Shown: positions 1 through 6,839, counted from the stretch's first letter. The stretch: 20,016 bases of DNA from JBATTK01 sp049670505 (GCA_049670505.1 JBATTK010000010.1:1-20016), one strand, 5' to 3'. Notes: generated from the letters alone by a model not told the origin. Numbers and translations: made by a program.

Positions 1-444
1 CAAGGGCAGGGACAACCTAGTGAAGCGGAGCTTCAGGAGATTTACGAGATATATAAGGAACAGCAAATGCTCAGAGCGCGCTTGGAGAAACAGCTGGAAG
101 ATCTTATAAATAGCACCGATAGAAAGTTGGCCCAAAAACTAATTAAGCAGATGGAAAGTTTTGAAAACGATTTGCTGGAGAATGGTATTACACAACGAAC
201 GTTGAATAAGGTCAACAATATTCAGTACGAACTGCTGAAATTGGAGAATGCCGCTTTAAAACAGGGAAAAAAGAGGGAACGGGAAAGTGATGCAAATACC
301 AAAGCATTTCAAAACCCTATTACGACTAAACCTTCATTACTAGAGAATTATCGGAACGAAATTGAAATTTTAAATAGACAAGCCTTACCTTTGCAGCAAA
401 TTTTTCAGAATAAAGTGAAGAATTATTTCAAAAACGATGATTGA
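1..444 (+). CDS. C-terminal part of a DUF4175-like protein (5' truncated by window edge)
   Basis: The reading frame is open from base 1 to the TGA at 442-444, so the true start lies outside the window; the Met at 67 is only an internal codon. About 147 residues are visible. They are rich in Glu, Lys, Gln and Leu, with a Gly/Gln/Pro start followed by long charged helices likely to form coiled coil. No membrane span or catalytic motif is visible in this part. In Flavobacteriaceae the gene directly upstream of ybeY is usually a large (about a thousand residues) DUF4175-family membrane protein whose C-terminus has this helical character, and I assign it on that basis plus resemblance. Its last 8 bases overlap ybeY (ATGATTGA), which indicates co-transcription and translational coupling. 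The function of the family is unknown to me. Confidence 0.65.
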   Translation, partial: QGQGQPSEAELQEIYEIYKEQQMLRARLEKQLEDLINSTDRKLAQKLIKQMESFENDLLENGITQRTLNKVNNIQYELLKLENAALKQGKKRERESDANTKAFQNPITTKPSLLENYRNEIEILNRQALPLQQIFQNKVKNYFKNDD

Positions 445-856
445 GTATCATTACGAGACGGATTTTATACTGGATTCAGAAAAAGACTTTACCGATTGGA
501 TTACTAGGTTAATAGAACATGAGAATGCCGACTACCTACGGATAGACTATATCTTCTGTACGGATGATTATCTTTTAAGGATTAATCAAGAGTATTTAAA
601 TCACGACACATTTACGGACATTATTACTTTTGATTATTCTGAAGGGAGACAAGTGGCAGGAGATATATTTATTTCTGTGGACAGATTGGCGGACAACGCC
701 AAAGAATTTAAAGTGAAATTTCAAGAAGAGTTATTACGGGTAATGTCCCACGGTATTCTTCACTTGTTGGGATATAAGGACAAGACAAGTACCGATGCCA
801 CGTTGATGAGAAGTAAGGAAAATGAAATGATAGCATTGTTCCACGTGGAACAATAG
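437..856 (+). CDS. ybeY: Endoribonuclease YbeY (rRNA maturation factor)
   Basis: YbeY is a metal-dependent single-strand endoribonuclease of the cytoplasm involved in 16S rRNA 3'-end maturation and ribosome quality control. The product has 139 residues, a little shorter than E. coli YbeY. The central block TFTDIITFDYSEG (58-70) and GDIFIS (75-80) match the family. The active-site motif is HGILHLLGYKDK, with His105 and His109 as metal ligands. The residue at the third ligand position, His124 in E. coli, is Asp115 here. Several Bacteroidota YbeY sequences I remember show the same GYKDK form, so this may be a lineage feature rather than a defect. The start ATG at 437 overlaps the upstream stop. 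The last codons (FHVEQ) contain a complete parS palindrome, so the C-terminus is constrained by a DNA site. mnmG follows after 7 bases, which suggests an operon. Confidence 0.95.
   Translation: MIEYHYETDFILDSEKDFTDWITRLIEHENADYLRIDYIFCTDDYLLRINQEYLNHDTFTDIITFDYSEGRQVAGDIFISVDRLADNAKEFKVKFQEELLRVMSHGILHLLGYKDKTSTDATLMRSKENEMIALFHVEQ
837..852. promoter_or_regulatory. parS: parS centromere-like site 1 (inside ybeY 3' end)
   Basis: The 16-bp perfect palindrome TGTTCCACGTGGAACA matches the general parS consensus TGTTNCACGTGNAACA bound by chromosomal ParB/Spo0J. The symmetry extends to 20 bp (835-854). It lies wholly within the final codons of ybeY, just before mnmG. An identical 16-mer occurs at 2739-2754. 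ParB loads at such sites and spreads to form the partition complex used by ParA and SMC. The match is seen directly; binding is inferred from the conserved consensus. Confidence 0.9.
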
Positions 857-863
857 AAGTGTT

Positions 864-2732
864 ATGTTTGATAAAGAATACGATGTTATAGTTGTTGGAG
901 GCGGACATGCTGGAGCAGAGGCCGCCGCCGCTGCCGCCAATATGGGGTCTAAGACCCTGTTGATTACCATGAATCTCCAAACCATTGGTCAGATGTCATG
1001 CAATCCTGCCATGGGTGGAATAGCCAAGGGACAGATTGTTCGGGAAATAGATGCATTGGGAGGGTATAGTGGTATCATTACGGATAAGTCGGCCATACAA
1101 TTTAAAATGTTGAACAAATCTAAAGGCCCCGCAATGTGGAGTCCACGGGCACAAAACGACCGTATGCGTTTTGCCGAGGAATGGCGTCTGGCGCTGGAGA
1201 ATACCCCCAACGTGGATTTTTATCAGGAGATGGTGTCCAATATCCTTGTGAAGGGAGATAAGGTGGTCGGGGTTAGAACATCATTAGGGATAGATGTTAA
1301 AAGCAGAGCCGTGGTATTAACGAACGGGACCTTTCTTAATGGACTCATTCATATTGGTGAGAAACAGTTTGGCGGCGGTCGTGCGGGAGAAAAAGCCGCT
1401 ACTGGAATAACGGAACAATTGGCTGATTTTGGTTTTGATAGTGGCCGAATGAAAACGGGTACTCCACCAAGGGTAGATGGTCGTTCTTTAGATTATAGTA
1501 AAATGATTCTACAACCTGGAGATGTCCGGCCCGAGAAGTTTTCTTATTTGGAAACACCTATGCTAGAAGAGCAAAGGGATTGTCATATGACCCATACAAG
1601 TGCCAAGGTGCATGAGTTGTTGAAGGAAGGATTTGATCGCTCACCAATGTTCAATGGTCGCATACAAAGTATTGGCCCAAGATATTGCCCATCTATAGAG
1701 GATAAGATCAATCGTTTTGCAGATAAGGACAGCCATCAGATATTCGTAGAGCCGGAAGGATGGCATACCGTAGAGGTCTATGTAAACGGATTTTCCACTT
1801 CTTTGCCGGAGGATGTGCAGTACAAAGCGTTAAAGTCTGTTGTAGGTTTTGAGAACGTGAAATTTTTTAGACCGGGCTATGCGATAGAGTATGATTATTT
1901 TCCTCCAACGCAATTAAAGCACACCTTGGAGACCAAATTGGTAAACAACCTGTACTTCGCCGGACAGATCAATGGTACTACGGGATACGAGGAGGCGGCC
2001 TCGCAAGGAATTATGGCCGGCATCAATGCACACTTAAAAAATAAAGAGAAGGATCCTTTTGTATTAAAAAGGGACGAGGCCTATATTGGGGTTTTGATCG
2101 ATGATCTGATTACCAAAGGAACGGAAGAGCCATATCGGATGTTTACTTCTAGAGCGGAGTACAGAACCTTGTTGCGCCAGGATAATGCAGATTTAAGGTT
2201 AACACCCAAGAGTTTTGAAATAGGTTTAGCAAAGGAACACCGTTTGCGACGGATGGAGGAGAAGCGAAAAAAATCCGACACCTTTGTTGATTTTTTTAGG
2301 AGGACCAGTATTTCGCCCAAGGAGATTAATCCTATTTTGGAAGACGTTGCATCTGCTCCTGTAAAGCAGTCCGACAAAATGTTTAAAGTATTTTCTAGAC
2401 CAAAAGTTACTATGGGCCATATGATGCAGTTGGAAGTAGTATCCAATTTTGTGGCCGAACAAGAATTGGACAGGGAGGTGATGGAGCAGGCCGAAATCCA
2501 AGTAAAATATTCCGGTTACATAGCTAAAGAAAAGAACAACGCGGATAAATTGCATCGTTTGGAGAATATTAGCATTCCCGATGACTTTGATTATAGCAAG
2601 CTTAAATCCTTGTCCTATGAGGCAAGGGAAAAACTGAATGCCATCCGTCCGGTGACCATTTCCCAAGCGTCCCGAATTAGCGGAGTGTCCCCAAGTGATA
2701 TAAGTGTGTTGTTGGTTTTTATGGGCAGATGA
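864..2732 (+). CDS. mnmG: tRNA uridine-5-carboxymethylaminomethyl modification enzyme MnmG (GidA)
   Basis: MnmG is the FAD-binding partner of the GTPase MnmE. Together they add the carboxymethylaminomethyl group at C5 of U34 in tRNAs reading NNA/NNG codons, in the cytoplasm. The 622-residue length is standard. The N-terminal Rossmann FAD motif is GGGHAGAEAA (12-21). The signature SCNPAMGGIAKGQIVREIDALGG-type block follows at about residues 49-70. The mid-protein motif GTPPRVDGR and the FAD-contacting block NNLYFAGQINGTTGYEEAA are present. The C-terminus carries the GYIAKE and SQASRISGVSPSDISVLL elements needed for MnmE and tRNA contacts. The start at 864 is 7 bases after the ybeY stop and gives the canonical N-terminus. 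The gene is flanked on both sides by identical parS sites; mnmG is often found in the origin/partition region of bacterial chromosomes. Confidence 0.98.
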   Translation: MFDKEYDVIVVGGGHAGAEAAAAAANMGSKTLLITMNLQTIGQMSCNPAMGGIAKGQIVREIDALGGYSGIITDKSAIQFKMLNKSKGPAMWSPRAQNDRMRFAEEWRLALENTPNVDFYQEMVSNILVKGDKVVGVRTSLGIDVKSRAVVLTNGTFLNGLIHIGEKQFGGGRAGEKAATGITEQLADFGFDSGRMKTGTPPRVDGRSLDYSKMILQPGDVRPEKFSYLETPMLEEQRDCHMTHTSAKVHELLKEGFDRSPMFNGRIQSIGPRYCPSIEDKINRFADKDSHQIFVEPEGWHTVEVYVNGFSTSLPEDVQYKALKSVVGFENVKFFRPGYAIEYDYFPPTQLKHTLETKLVNNLYFAGQINGTTGYEEAASQGIMAGINAHLKNKEKDPFVLKRDEAYIGVLIDDLITKGTEEPYRMFTSRAEYRTLLRQDNADLRLTPKSFEIGLAKEHRLRRMEEKRKKSDTFVDFFRRTSISPKEINPILEDVASAPVKQSDKMFKVFSRPKVTMGHMMQLEVVSNFVAEQELDREVMEQAEIQVKYSGYIAKEKNNADKLHRLENISIPDDFDYSKLKSLSYEAREKLNAIRPVTISQASRISGVSPSDISVLLVFMGR

Positions 2733-2738
2733 CCCAAA

Positions 2739-2754
2739 TGTTCCACGTGGAACA
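2739..2754. promoter_or_regulatory. parS: parS centromere-like site 2 (downstream of mnmG)
   Basis: A second perfect TGTTCCACGTGGAACA palindrome begins 6 bases after the mnmG stop codon. Symmetry extends to 18 bp (2738-2755). It is identical over 16 bp to the site at 837-852, and the two centres lie 1902 bp apart. Unlike site 1 it is intergenic. Its symmetry is not followed by a T-run, so a transcription terminator is a less likely reading than a ParB site. Confidence 0.9.
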
Positions 2755-2910
2755 TGTTTTTGATTGCACCATCAAATTACCAATTAATATATCCTTTGGC
2801 CCCGTTCATTAATCTAGCCGAATGGGAATCCCTGCTAAAAGCATAGGAAGTAAAAGCGGGTCTTTGGCGTCATTTTTGATGAGGTTTATATATCATAAGC
2901 CAAACCAAAG

Positions 2911-3453
2911 ATGAAGAAAGTTTTCCTTTTTACAGTGTCCCTTTTTCTTTTTCATTCCTGTATTCCTATTCGTATTGCCCCCAGTATTGATGATTATAAA
3001 GTAACAAAGGGTAAAAAGTTTAAAAGGGGTCTGCCCAAGCGACAAATGTTTCTTTTTGAAGACCCAAAAGAAGCTGGTCATTTTTATGATTATGTAAATA
3101 CAAAGTTTCACTTAAATGACCATTTAGTGGACACGGACGTTCCGTTTAAAATTCTAGAACAGCAATGTTTTTTTTCTTTTTACGAAGTTGAAATTCCCAC
3201 AAAGACCGTTAACTTGGTCCCGCTTATCATAGATGGGTTGTTGGATAGAGCGGATATGAGTCCAGTATTGGAAGATGCGCATAGCTCAAGAACGGGAACT
3301 TGGTATGTTGCGATAGAAGTATATAGCGACGTGGAAAAAGACTGTCTAAGTGAAAATTCACTTTCAAGAACTTCCGTTTTAAAGTATCTTCGAACGATGA
3401 AAAAAGAATATTTGTCTACACATAATTATAATGAAGTCGTATTTAAAAACTAA
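2911..3453 (+). CDS. Small putative lipoprotein, function unknown
   Basis: The 180-residue product begins with a short basic region and a hydrophobic stretch ending in LFHSC. Cys17 is in lipobox position, so signal peptidase II processing and lipidation are likely. After the Cys comes IPIRIAP, then a mature domain with scattered Phe/Tyr and charged residues (KKFKRGLPKRQMFLFEDPKEA) and no catalytic motif I recognise. The protein has about 164 mature residues. It probably sits at the inner face of the outer membrane, like most flavobacterial lipoproteins. The last 23 bases overlap the next gene in another frame, so it is probably co-transcribed with the methyltransferase. The non-coding stretch before it (2755-2910) holds a weak near-match to the -7 box but no convincing promoter. 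I do not recognise the family. Confidence 0.8.
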   Translation: MKKVFLFTVSLFLFHSCIPIRIAPSIDDYKVTKGKKFKRGLPKRQMFLFEDPKEAGHFYDYVNTKFHLNDHLVDTDVPFKILEQQCFFSFYEVEIPTKTVNLVPLIIDGLLDRADMSPVLEDAHSSRTGTWYVAIEVYSDVEKDCLSENSLSRTSVLKYLRTMKKEYLSTHNYNEVVFKN

Positions 3454-4258
3454 GGATTACTCGGTTTCGGGAGAGGAGTTTAATTTGCTCCACGATACGG
3501 ATTTGAATATGTTGATTACCGACCCTCGACCACGGGAACTGGATAGATATTATCAAAGCAACTCTTACATTTCACATACCGATGCCAATACGACTTTGAT
3601 AGATAAAATGTATCAAACCATTAAAAAGCGAAACCTTGTCAGCAAGCTTAAACTTGTTAAGGAGTTCGCTACTGAGAATAAAAAAGTTCTGGATATAGGG
3701 GCAGGTACCGGAGATTTTTTGTTGACGGCGCGGCAGCAACAGTTTTCCGCTACAGGAGTAGAACCCAATGTTGCCGCGCGTAAAAGAGCATCTGAAAAAG
3801 GAGTTGCCCTTTTTCCGGACATGGCATCTTTACCAAAAGAAAAATATCAGGTAATTACTCTTTGGCACGTATTGGAGCATTTGCCCGATTTGGATGAACA
3901 AATATTGAAATTAAAATCGGTACTAGAAGAGGATGGTGTTATTATTGTAGCCGTTCCCAATTTTAAATCGTATGACGCCGAACATTACAAGAAGTTTTGG
4001 GCGGCCTATGATGTACCCAGACATCTTTGGCATTTTTCGAAAACTGCCATTCAAAAATTGTTTGCCAAGCATGGGATGAAAGTGATAAAAATTAAACCTA
4101 TGATCTTTGATACTTTTTACGTCGCTATCCTATCCGAAAGATATAAGACGGGCAGATCAAATTACTTAAAGGCTTTTTATGTTGGTCTGCGATCGAATCT
4201 TAACGCATGGACCAGCAAAGAGTACTCTTCCCATATCTATATCATTAAAAATGCGTAA
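3431..4258 (+). CDS. Class I SAM-dependent methyltransferase
   Basis: The 275-residue cytoplasmic protein has a Rossmann methyltransferase core. Motif I is VLDIGAGTG (86-94), the acidic end of strand 2 is GVEPN (109-113), the post-motif segment LWHVLEHLPD is at 144-153, and strand 5 IIVAVPN is at 171-177. The DVPRHLWHFSK segment (194-204) is typical of the Methyltransf_23-type enzymes that Bacteroidota often encode beside envelope or glycan genes. The substrate cannot be read from the sequence. The N-terminal 80 residues are helical and lack a zinc cluster. The start at 3431 lies 23 bases inside the preceding lipoprotein gene, which indicates coupled expression. The next Met inside the frame would remove an N-terminal segment of about 26 residues (DLNMLITD), so 3431 is preferred but not certain. 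A methyltransferase close downstream of mnmG is, from memory, a recurring flavobacterial arrangement. Confidence 0.9.
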   Translation: MKSYLKTKDYSVSGEEFNLLHDTDLNMLITDPRPRELDRYYQSNSYISHTDANTTLIDKMYQTIKKRNLVSKLKLVKEFATENKKVLDIGAGTGDFLLTARQQQFSATGVEPNVAARKRASEKGVALFPDMASLPKEKYQVITLWHVLEHLPDLDEQILKLKSVLEEDGVIIVAVPNFKSYDAEHYKKFWAAYDVPRHLWHFSKTAIQKLFAKHGMKVIKIKPMIFDTFYVAILSERYKTGRSNYLKAFYVGLRSNLNAWTSKEYSSHIYIIKNA

Positions 4259-4751
4259 AATCCATTTTAAGGCTGTTTCCCGACCGTTCAAACATAGTGT
4301 TGCATATTAGGGTTTGCGGTAAAAGATCTTCAAAAATAAGCCGATTTAACGGAGCCTTTTCAATAATCAAAAACAATTAAAATAGTAAAATACCATAATT
4401 TTTATCTATAGGTTTTTTTGGTCACGTCAATAGCATCAAGAAAGAAAACATATGCTGTTCATTCGAAATGACAGCTTAGTGGTTGATGCGGTCAAAGTGC
4501 TGCTAGTAGATCTGTCCCGTTTTGTCATTCAGAGTCTTTCGGCTGCGCTCAAGACAGGCTCCGCGAAACGGAGCGAAGAATCTATAGGCTCCAAATGGTG
4601 TAGATTCCTCATTGCGTTCGGAATGACAACATGGGGTTTTGTACCGCTCTATCATACTTTTAGGGTCATCCATCATACGAAGAACATCGACAAAAAAAGT
4701 ACACATAGAGATTCAGAACAATTGGTGTAAATTCGTGACATATCCAGTCAT
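4259..4751. other. Non-coding spacer with REP-like repeat
   Basis: This 493-base stretch separates the methyltransferase from glycerate kinase. The only longer reading frame (4452-4730) runs straight through the palindromic repeat and has no protein-like composition. The first part (4259-4440) is AT-rich with no hairpin terminator that I can see. At 4455-4476 there is an imperfect palindrome around TTCATTCGAAATGACAG, related to the ends of the repeat at 4522-4629. The glycerate kinase start is preceded by TAAATTCG (4728-4735), a one-mismatch -7 box. Confidence 0.7.
4522..4629. repeat. REP-like interspersed palindromic repeat, copy 1
   Basis: The element is bounded by 9-bp inverted ends TTGTCATTC (4522-4530) and GAATGACAA (4621-4629). 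Inside are nested inverted pairs: GCTCCG/CGGAGC (4558-4563 and 4569-4574, loop CGAAA) and GAATCTA/TAGATTC (4578-4584 and 4601-4607). A 32-bp stretch (4536-4567) recurs exactly, in reverse orientation, at 6562-6593. Such GTCATTC-ended elements, with TTTCGGCTGCGCTC cores, are common intergenic repeats in Bacteroidota genomes as I remember them. GC content is visibly higher than in the surrounding spacer. Confidence 0.75.
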
Positions 4752-5879
4752 ATGAAAATAGTATTGATTCCGGACAAATTTAAAGGCTCCATGACCGCAG
4801 AGGAAGTCATACGATATTTGTCAAAAGGAATAAAAAGGGTAGATGCAAAAGCTGAAATCCATTCCGTGCTGGCATCGGATGGAGGTGATGGTTTTTTGGA
4901 AGCCGTTTCCATTCATAAAAATATAAGTTGGGAAGAATCGATTACCGTAGATCCCTTGGGTAGATCAATTAAGGCCCCCTACCTATGGGATAAAGATGAG
5001 ATGTCCGCCTATATAGAACTGGCAAAAGCGTCTGGAATGGAATTATTGAAACCCTCGGAACGGAATCCGTTATTGACATCTACTTTCGGAACAGGTTTGC
5101 AAATAAAGGATGCTATTGCCAAAGGTGCCAAAACTATATACTTGGGCCTGGGCGGCAGTGCCACTAATGATGGGGGAATTGGAATTGCCATGGCTTTGGG
5201 ATACGTTTTCACCGATGTAACCGGAAATGAGATTTTACCGATAGGAGCAAATTTACTGAATATCCACGGTATTGAAGGAAAGGTAAAAGAGCCGCAATTG
5301 GAGGAGATTTCATTTTTTGCCGTTAATGATGTCAATAATCCGCTTTATGGCATAAATGGTGCCGCCCATGTCTATGCAAAGCAAAAAGGGGCAAGTGAAT
5401 TGGAGATAAAAAACTTGGATTTAGGGCTACGCCATTTAGACAAAAAAGTAGGGGAACTCCTTGGTGGAAATGCTGCATCGGAAGCCGGCTCGGGAGCAGC
5501 TGGAGGAACGGCATATGGATTAAACGTATTTTTTAACGCTCAATTTATAAGTGGAATAGATTTCATTTTGGATCTCGCCAAAGTGGATATGCTCTTACAG
5601 CAACAGAAAATAGATTATATCATTACCGGCGAAGGAAAAATTGATGATCAAACCCTGAACGGAAAATTGATTAAAGGAGTTATTGCAAAGGGAAAACAAT
5701 TTAAAGTTCCTGTAATAGGGGTATGTGGGAAATTGGATATCAATAAGGAAAGTATACGTCAATTGGGAATGCTGGATATCGTTGAAATAGGTGACCCTAC
5801 CAAATCCTTGCAATTTAATATGGAGAACGCCACAATGCTTTTGGAGGAAGCAAGCTTTAATTTCTTCAAAGAATTATAG
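4752..5879 (+). CDS. Glycerate kinase (GarK/GlxK family)
   Basis: The enzyme phosphorylates D-glycerate with ATP, feeding glyoxylate, sugar-acid or photorespiration-like products into lower glycolysis. GarK/GlxK-type enzymes generally make 2-phosphoglycerate. At 375 residues it has the family's normal length. Visible motifs are PDKFKGSMTA (7-16), ASDGGDGFLEA (41-51), the glycine-rich GLGGSATNDGGIG (132-144), NPLYGINGAAHVYAKQKGA (196-214), GSGAAGGTAYGL (247-258) and ITGEGKIDDQTL (291-302). All conserved blocks are intact, so the enzyme should be active. It appears to be a single-gene unit, because both flanks are spacers (493 and 80 bases) and no glycerate dehydrogenase or permease is adjacent. 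The start at 4752 gives the canonical MKIVLIPDKFKG N-terminus. Confidence 0.96.
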   Translation: MKIVLIPDKFKGSMTAEEVIRYLSKGIKRVDAKAEIHSVLASDGGDGFLEAVSIHKNISWEESITVDPLGRSIKAPYLWDKDEMSAYIELAKASGMELLKPSERNPLLTSTFGTGLQIKDAIAKGAKTIYLGLGGSATNDGGIGIAMALGYVFTDVTGNEILPIGANLLNIHGIEGKVKEPQLEEISFFAVNDVNNPLYGINGAAHVYAKQKGASELEIKNLDLGLRHLDKKVGELLGGNAASEAGSGAAGGTAYGLNVFFNAQFISGIDFILDLAKVDMLLQQQKIDYIITGEGKIDDQTLNGKLIKGVIAKGKQFKVPVIGVCGKLDINKESIRQLGMLDIVEIGDPTKSLQFNMENATMLLEEASFNFFKEL

Positions 5880-5930
5880 TCCTGTCGATTAAAATATTGC
5901 CCTACGGTATAAAATTCCATAAACCTTTCC

Positions 5931-5938
5931 TATTTTTG
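5931..5938 (+). promoter_or_regulatory. -7 box of the ompH-like gene promoter
   Basis: TATTTTTG fits the Bacteroidota -7 consensus TAnnTTTG and lies 21 bases before the ATG at 5960. No TTG lies at the expected 17-23 base spacing upstream, so the -33 element is weak. The box sits inside the possible N-terminal extension that begins at 5897, which supports 5960 as the real start. Confidence 0.5.
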
Positions 5939-5959
5939 CGCAACTTAAATTACAATAGC

Positions 5960-6466
5960 ATGAAAAAAATAGCAGTAGTATTGGCCTTGTTGGCAATTGC
6001 AGCTTGTGAGCAAAATAAAATAGGGTATGTTGACAATGTAAAGTTGATGGACGAATATCAAGAAAAAATCGATATTGAGGCAAAATTTCAGACGAAGATA
6101 GATGCCCTTTCTAAAAAACGCGATAGTATTTCACAGGCGTTTCAAATAGAAGCACAAGCTTTTCAGACCAAGGCCCAAAGTATGGCCCAAAACAAAGCAC
6201 AGGAAGAGTATGCACTCTTACAACAACGGGGACAGTTTATTGGTCAACAATTACAGCAAGAAGATCAACTATTACAATCGCAGGGCCAAACCGAAATGGA
6301 TAGTTTGGTCGGCAGGGTAAAAGAACATATTAAGGACTATGGAAAAATAAACGGCTTTACCTATATCCTTGGAGGCGGAGATGGGGGAAGCGTCCTATAT
6401 GGTGAGGAAGCCCTAGATCTTACGTCGGCGATACTCAAAGAGTTGAACGATAAGTACAAAAAATAA
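5960..6466 (+). CDS. OmpH/Skp-like periplasmic chaperone, predicted lipoprotein
   Basis: The 168-residue product starts MKKIAVVLALLAIAAC, with Cys16 in a lipobox, so it is probably lipid-anchored rather than soluble. The next segment, NKIGYVDNVKLMDEYQEK, is the typical OmpH/Skp opening (IGYVd...l). Residues about 35-130 form a long Gln/Ala/Lys-rich coiled coil, the tentacle helices of Skp that clasp unfolded outer-membrane proteins. The C-terminal segment, INGFTYILGGGDGGSVLYGEEALDLT, matches the family's GYDYILG...VLYgd..DIT closing strands. An in-frame extension to 5897 is rejected because it would destroy the signal peptide and include the promoter box. A strong terminator follows 20 bases after the stop, and the gene seems monocistronic. 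The lipobox is a departure from classical soluble Skp but is common among flavobacterial OmpH-like proteins as I remember them. Confidence 0.9.
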   Translation: MKKIAVVLALLAIAACEQNKIGYVDNVKLMDEYQEKIDIEAKFQTKIDALSKKRDSISQAFQIEAQAFQTKAQSMAQNKAQEEYALLQQRGQFIGQQLQQEDQLLQSQGQTEMDSLVGRVKEHIKDYGKINGFTYILGGGDGGSVLYGEEALDLTSAILKELNDKYKK

Positions 6467-6486
6467 TAGAGGAAATCAATATTATT

Positions 6487-6520
6487 AAAGCCCTGACGAT
6501 GCTGTCAGGGCTTTTTTATT
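6487..6520 (+). terminator. Intrinsic terminator of the ompH-like gene
   Basis: The perfect 8-bp stem GCCCTGAC/GTCAGGGC (6490-6497 and 6504-6511, loop GATGCT) is extended by three A-T pairs and followed by a run of six Ts. It lies 20 bases after the ompH-like stop. Confidence 0.93.
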
Positions 6521-6561
6521 ACCTCAGTTTGCCGAATCATATTTTGGACCCTGCTGTCAGG

Positions 6562-6609
6562 TTCGCGGAGCCTGTCTTGAGCGCAGCCGAAAGGCCCTGA
6601 ATGACAAAA
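6562..6609. repeat. REP-like interspersed repeat, copy 2 (partial, inverted)
   Basis: Bases 6562-6593 are the exact reverse complement of 4536-4567 (32 bp). The following CTGAATGACAAAA (6597-6609) is the reverse complement of the outer end of copy 1 (4520-4532), with a short 3-4 base difference between the two blocks. The half of copy 1 beyond the GCTCCG hairpin is absent here, so this is a truncated copy. It lies between two related terminator hairpins. Confidence 0.75.
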
Positions 6610-6792
6610 GTAACGGTTATCATTCCGAATACACAATAGATGATAGTCCTAGAAGTGGCACTGGATATTCCCCTTATGGATACCGTTCTGAAGTTTCAAC
6701 CCTAATTGCAATGAAGAATTTTCCCTATAGATCCATTTGATATGGAATCCTTCTCTATACATTCTATTGAAATAGCAAAAGATTCCTTGTCT

Positions 6793-6824
6793 GCCCTGAC
6801 AGCACCGTCAGGCCTTTTTTTATT
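6793..6824 (+). terminator. Orphan + strand terminator-like hairpin
   Basis: The stem CCTGAC/GTCAGG (6795-6800 and 6807-6812, loop AGCACC) is followed by seven Ts (6815-6821). Orientation is +, although no + strand gene precedes it after the ompH-like terminator. It closely resembles that terminator (GCCCTGAC, loop, GTCAGG, T-run, ATT). On the minus strand it lacks a U-tract, so it does not obviously terminate the DoxX-like gene. Confidence 0.7.
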
Positions 6825-6839
6825 TTGCCCCGAGCATAT

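Larger units (their letters stand above)
6521..6839. other. Non-coding spacer between convergent genes
   Basis: About 320 bases between the ompH-like terminator and the end of the DoxX-like gene contain no credible coding frame. A shortened terminator-like fragment, CCCTGCTGTCAGG, is at 6550-6562, immediately followed by REP-like copy 2. AT-rich unassigned sequence then runs to an orphan + strand terminator at 6793. A CATTCCGAAT segment (6621-6630) resembles the outer ends of the REP-like element. Confidence 0.65.

Noticed and set aside
2226..2666. 146-codon minus-strand frame inside mnmG
   Set aside because: It is an antisense shadow of a highly conserved gene, with no protein features of its own.
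4452..4730. 92-codon frame on the + strand
   Set aside because: It runs directly through the REP-like palindrome, with no conserved motif and a composition unlike neighbouring genes.
5897..5959. N-terminal extension of the ompH-like gene
   Set aside because: It would hide the lipoprotein signal peptide and include the TATTTTTG promoter box.
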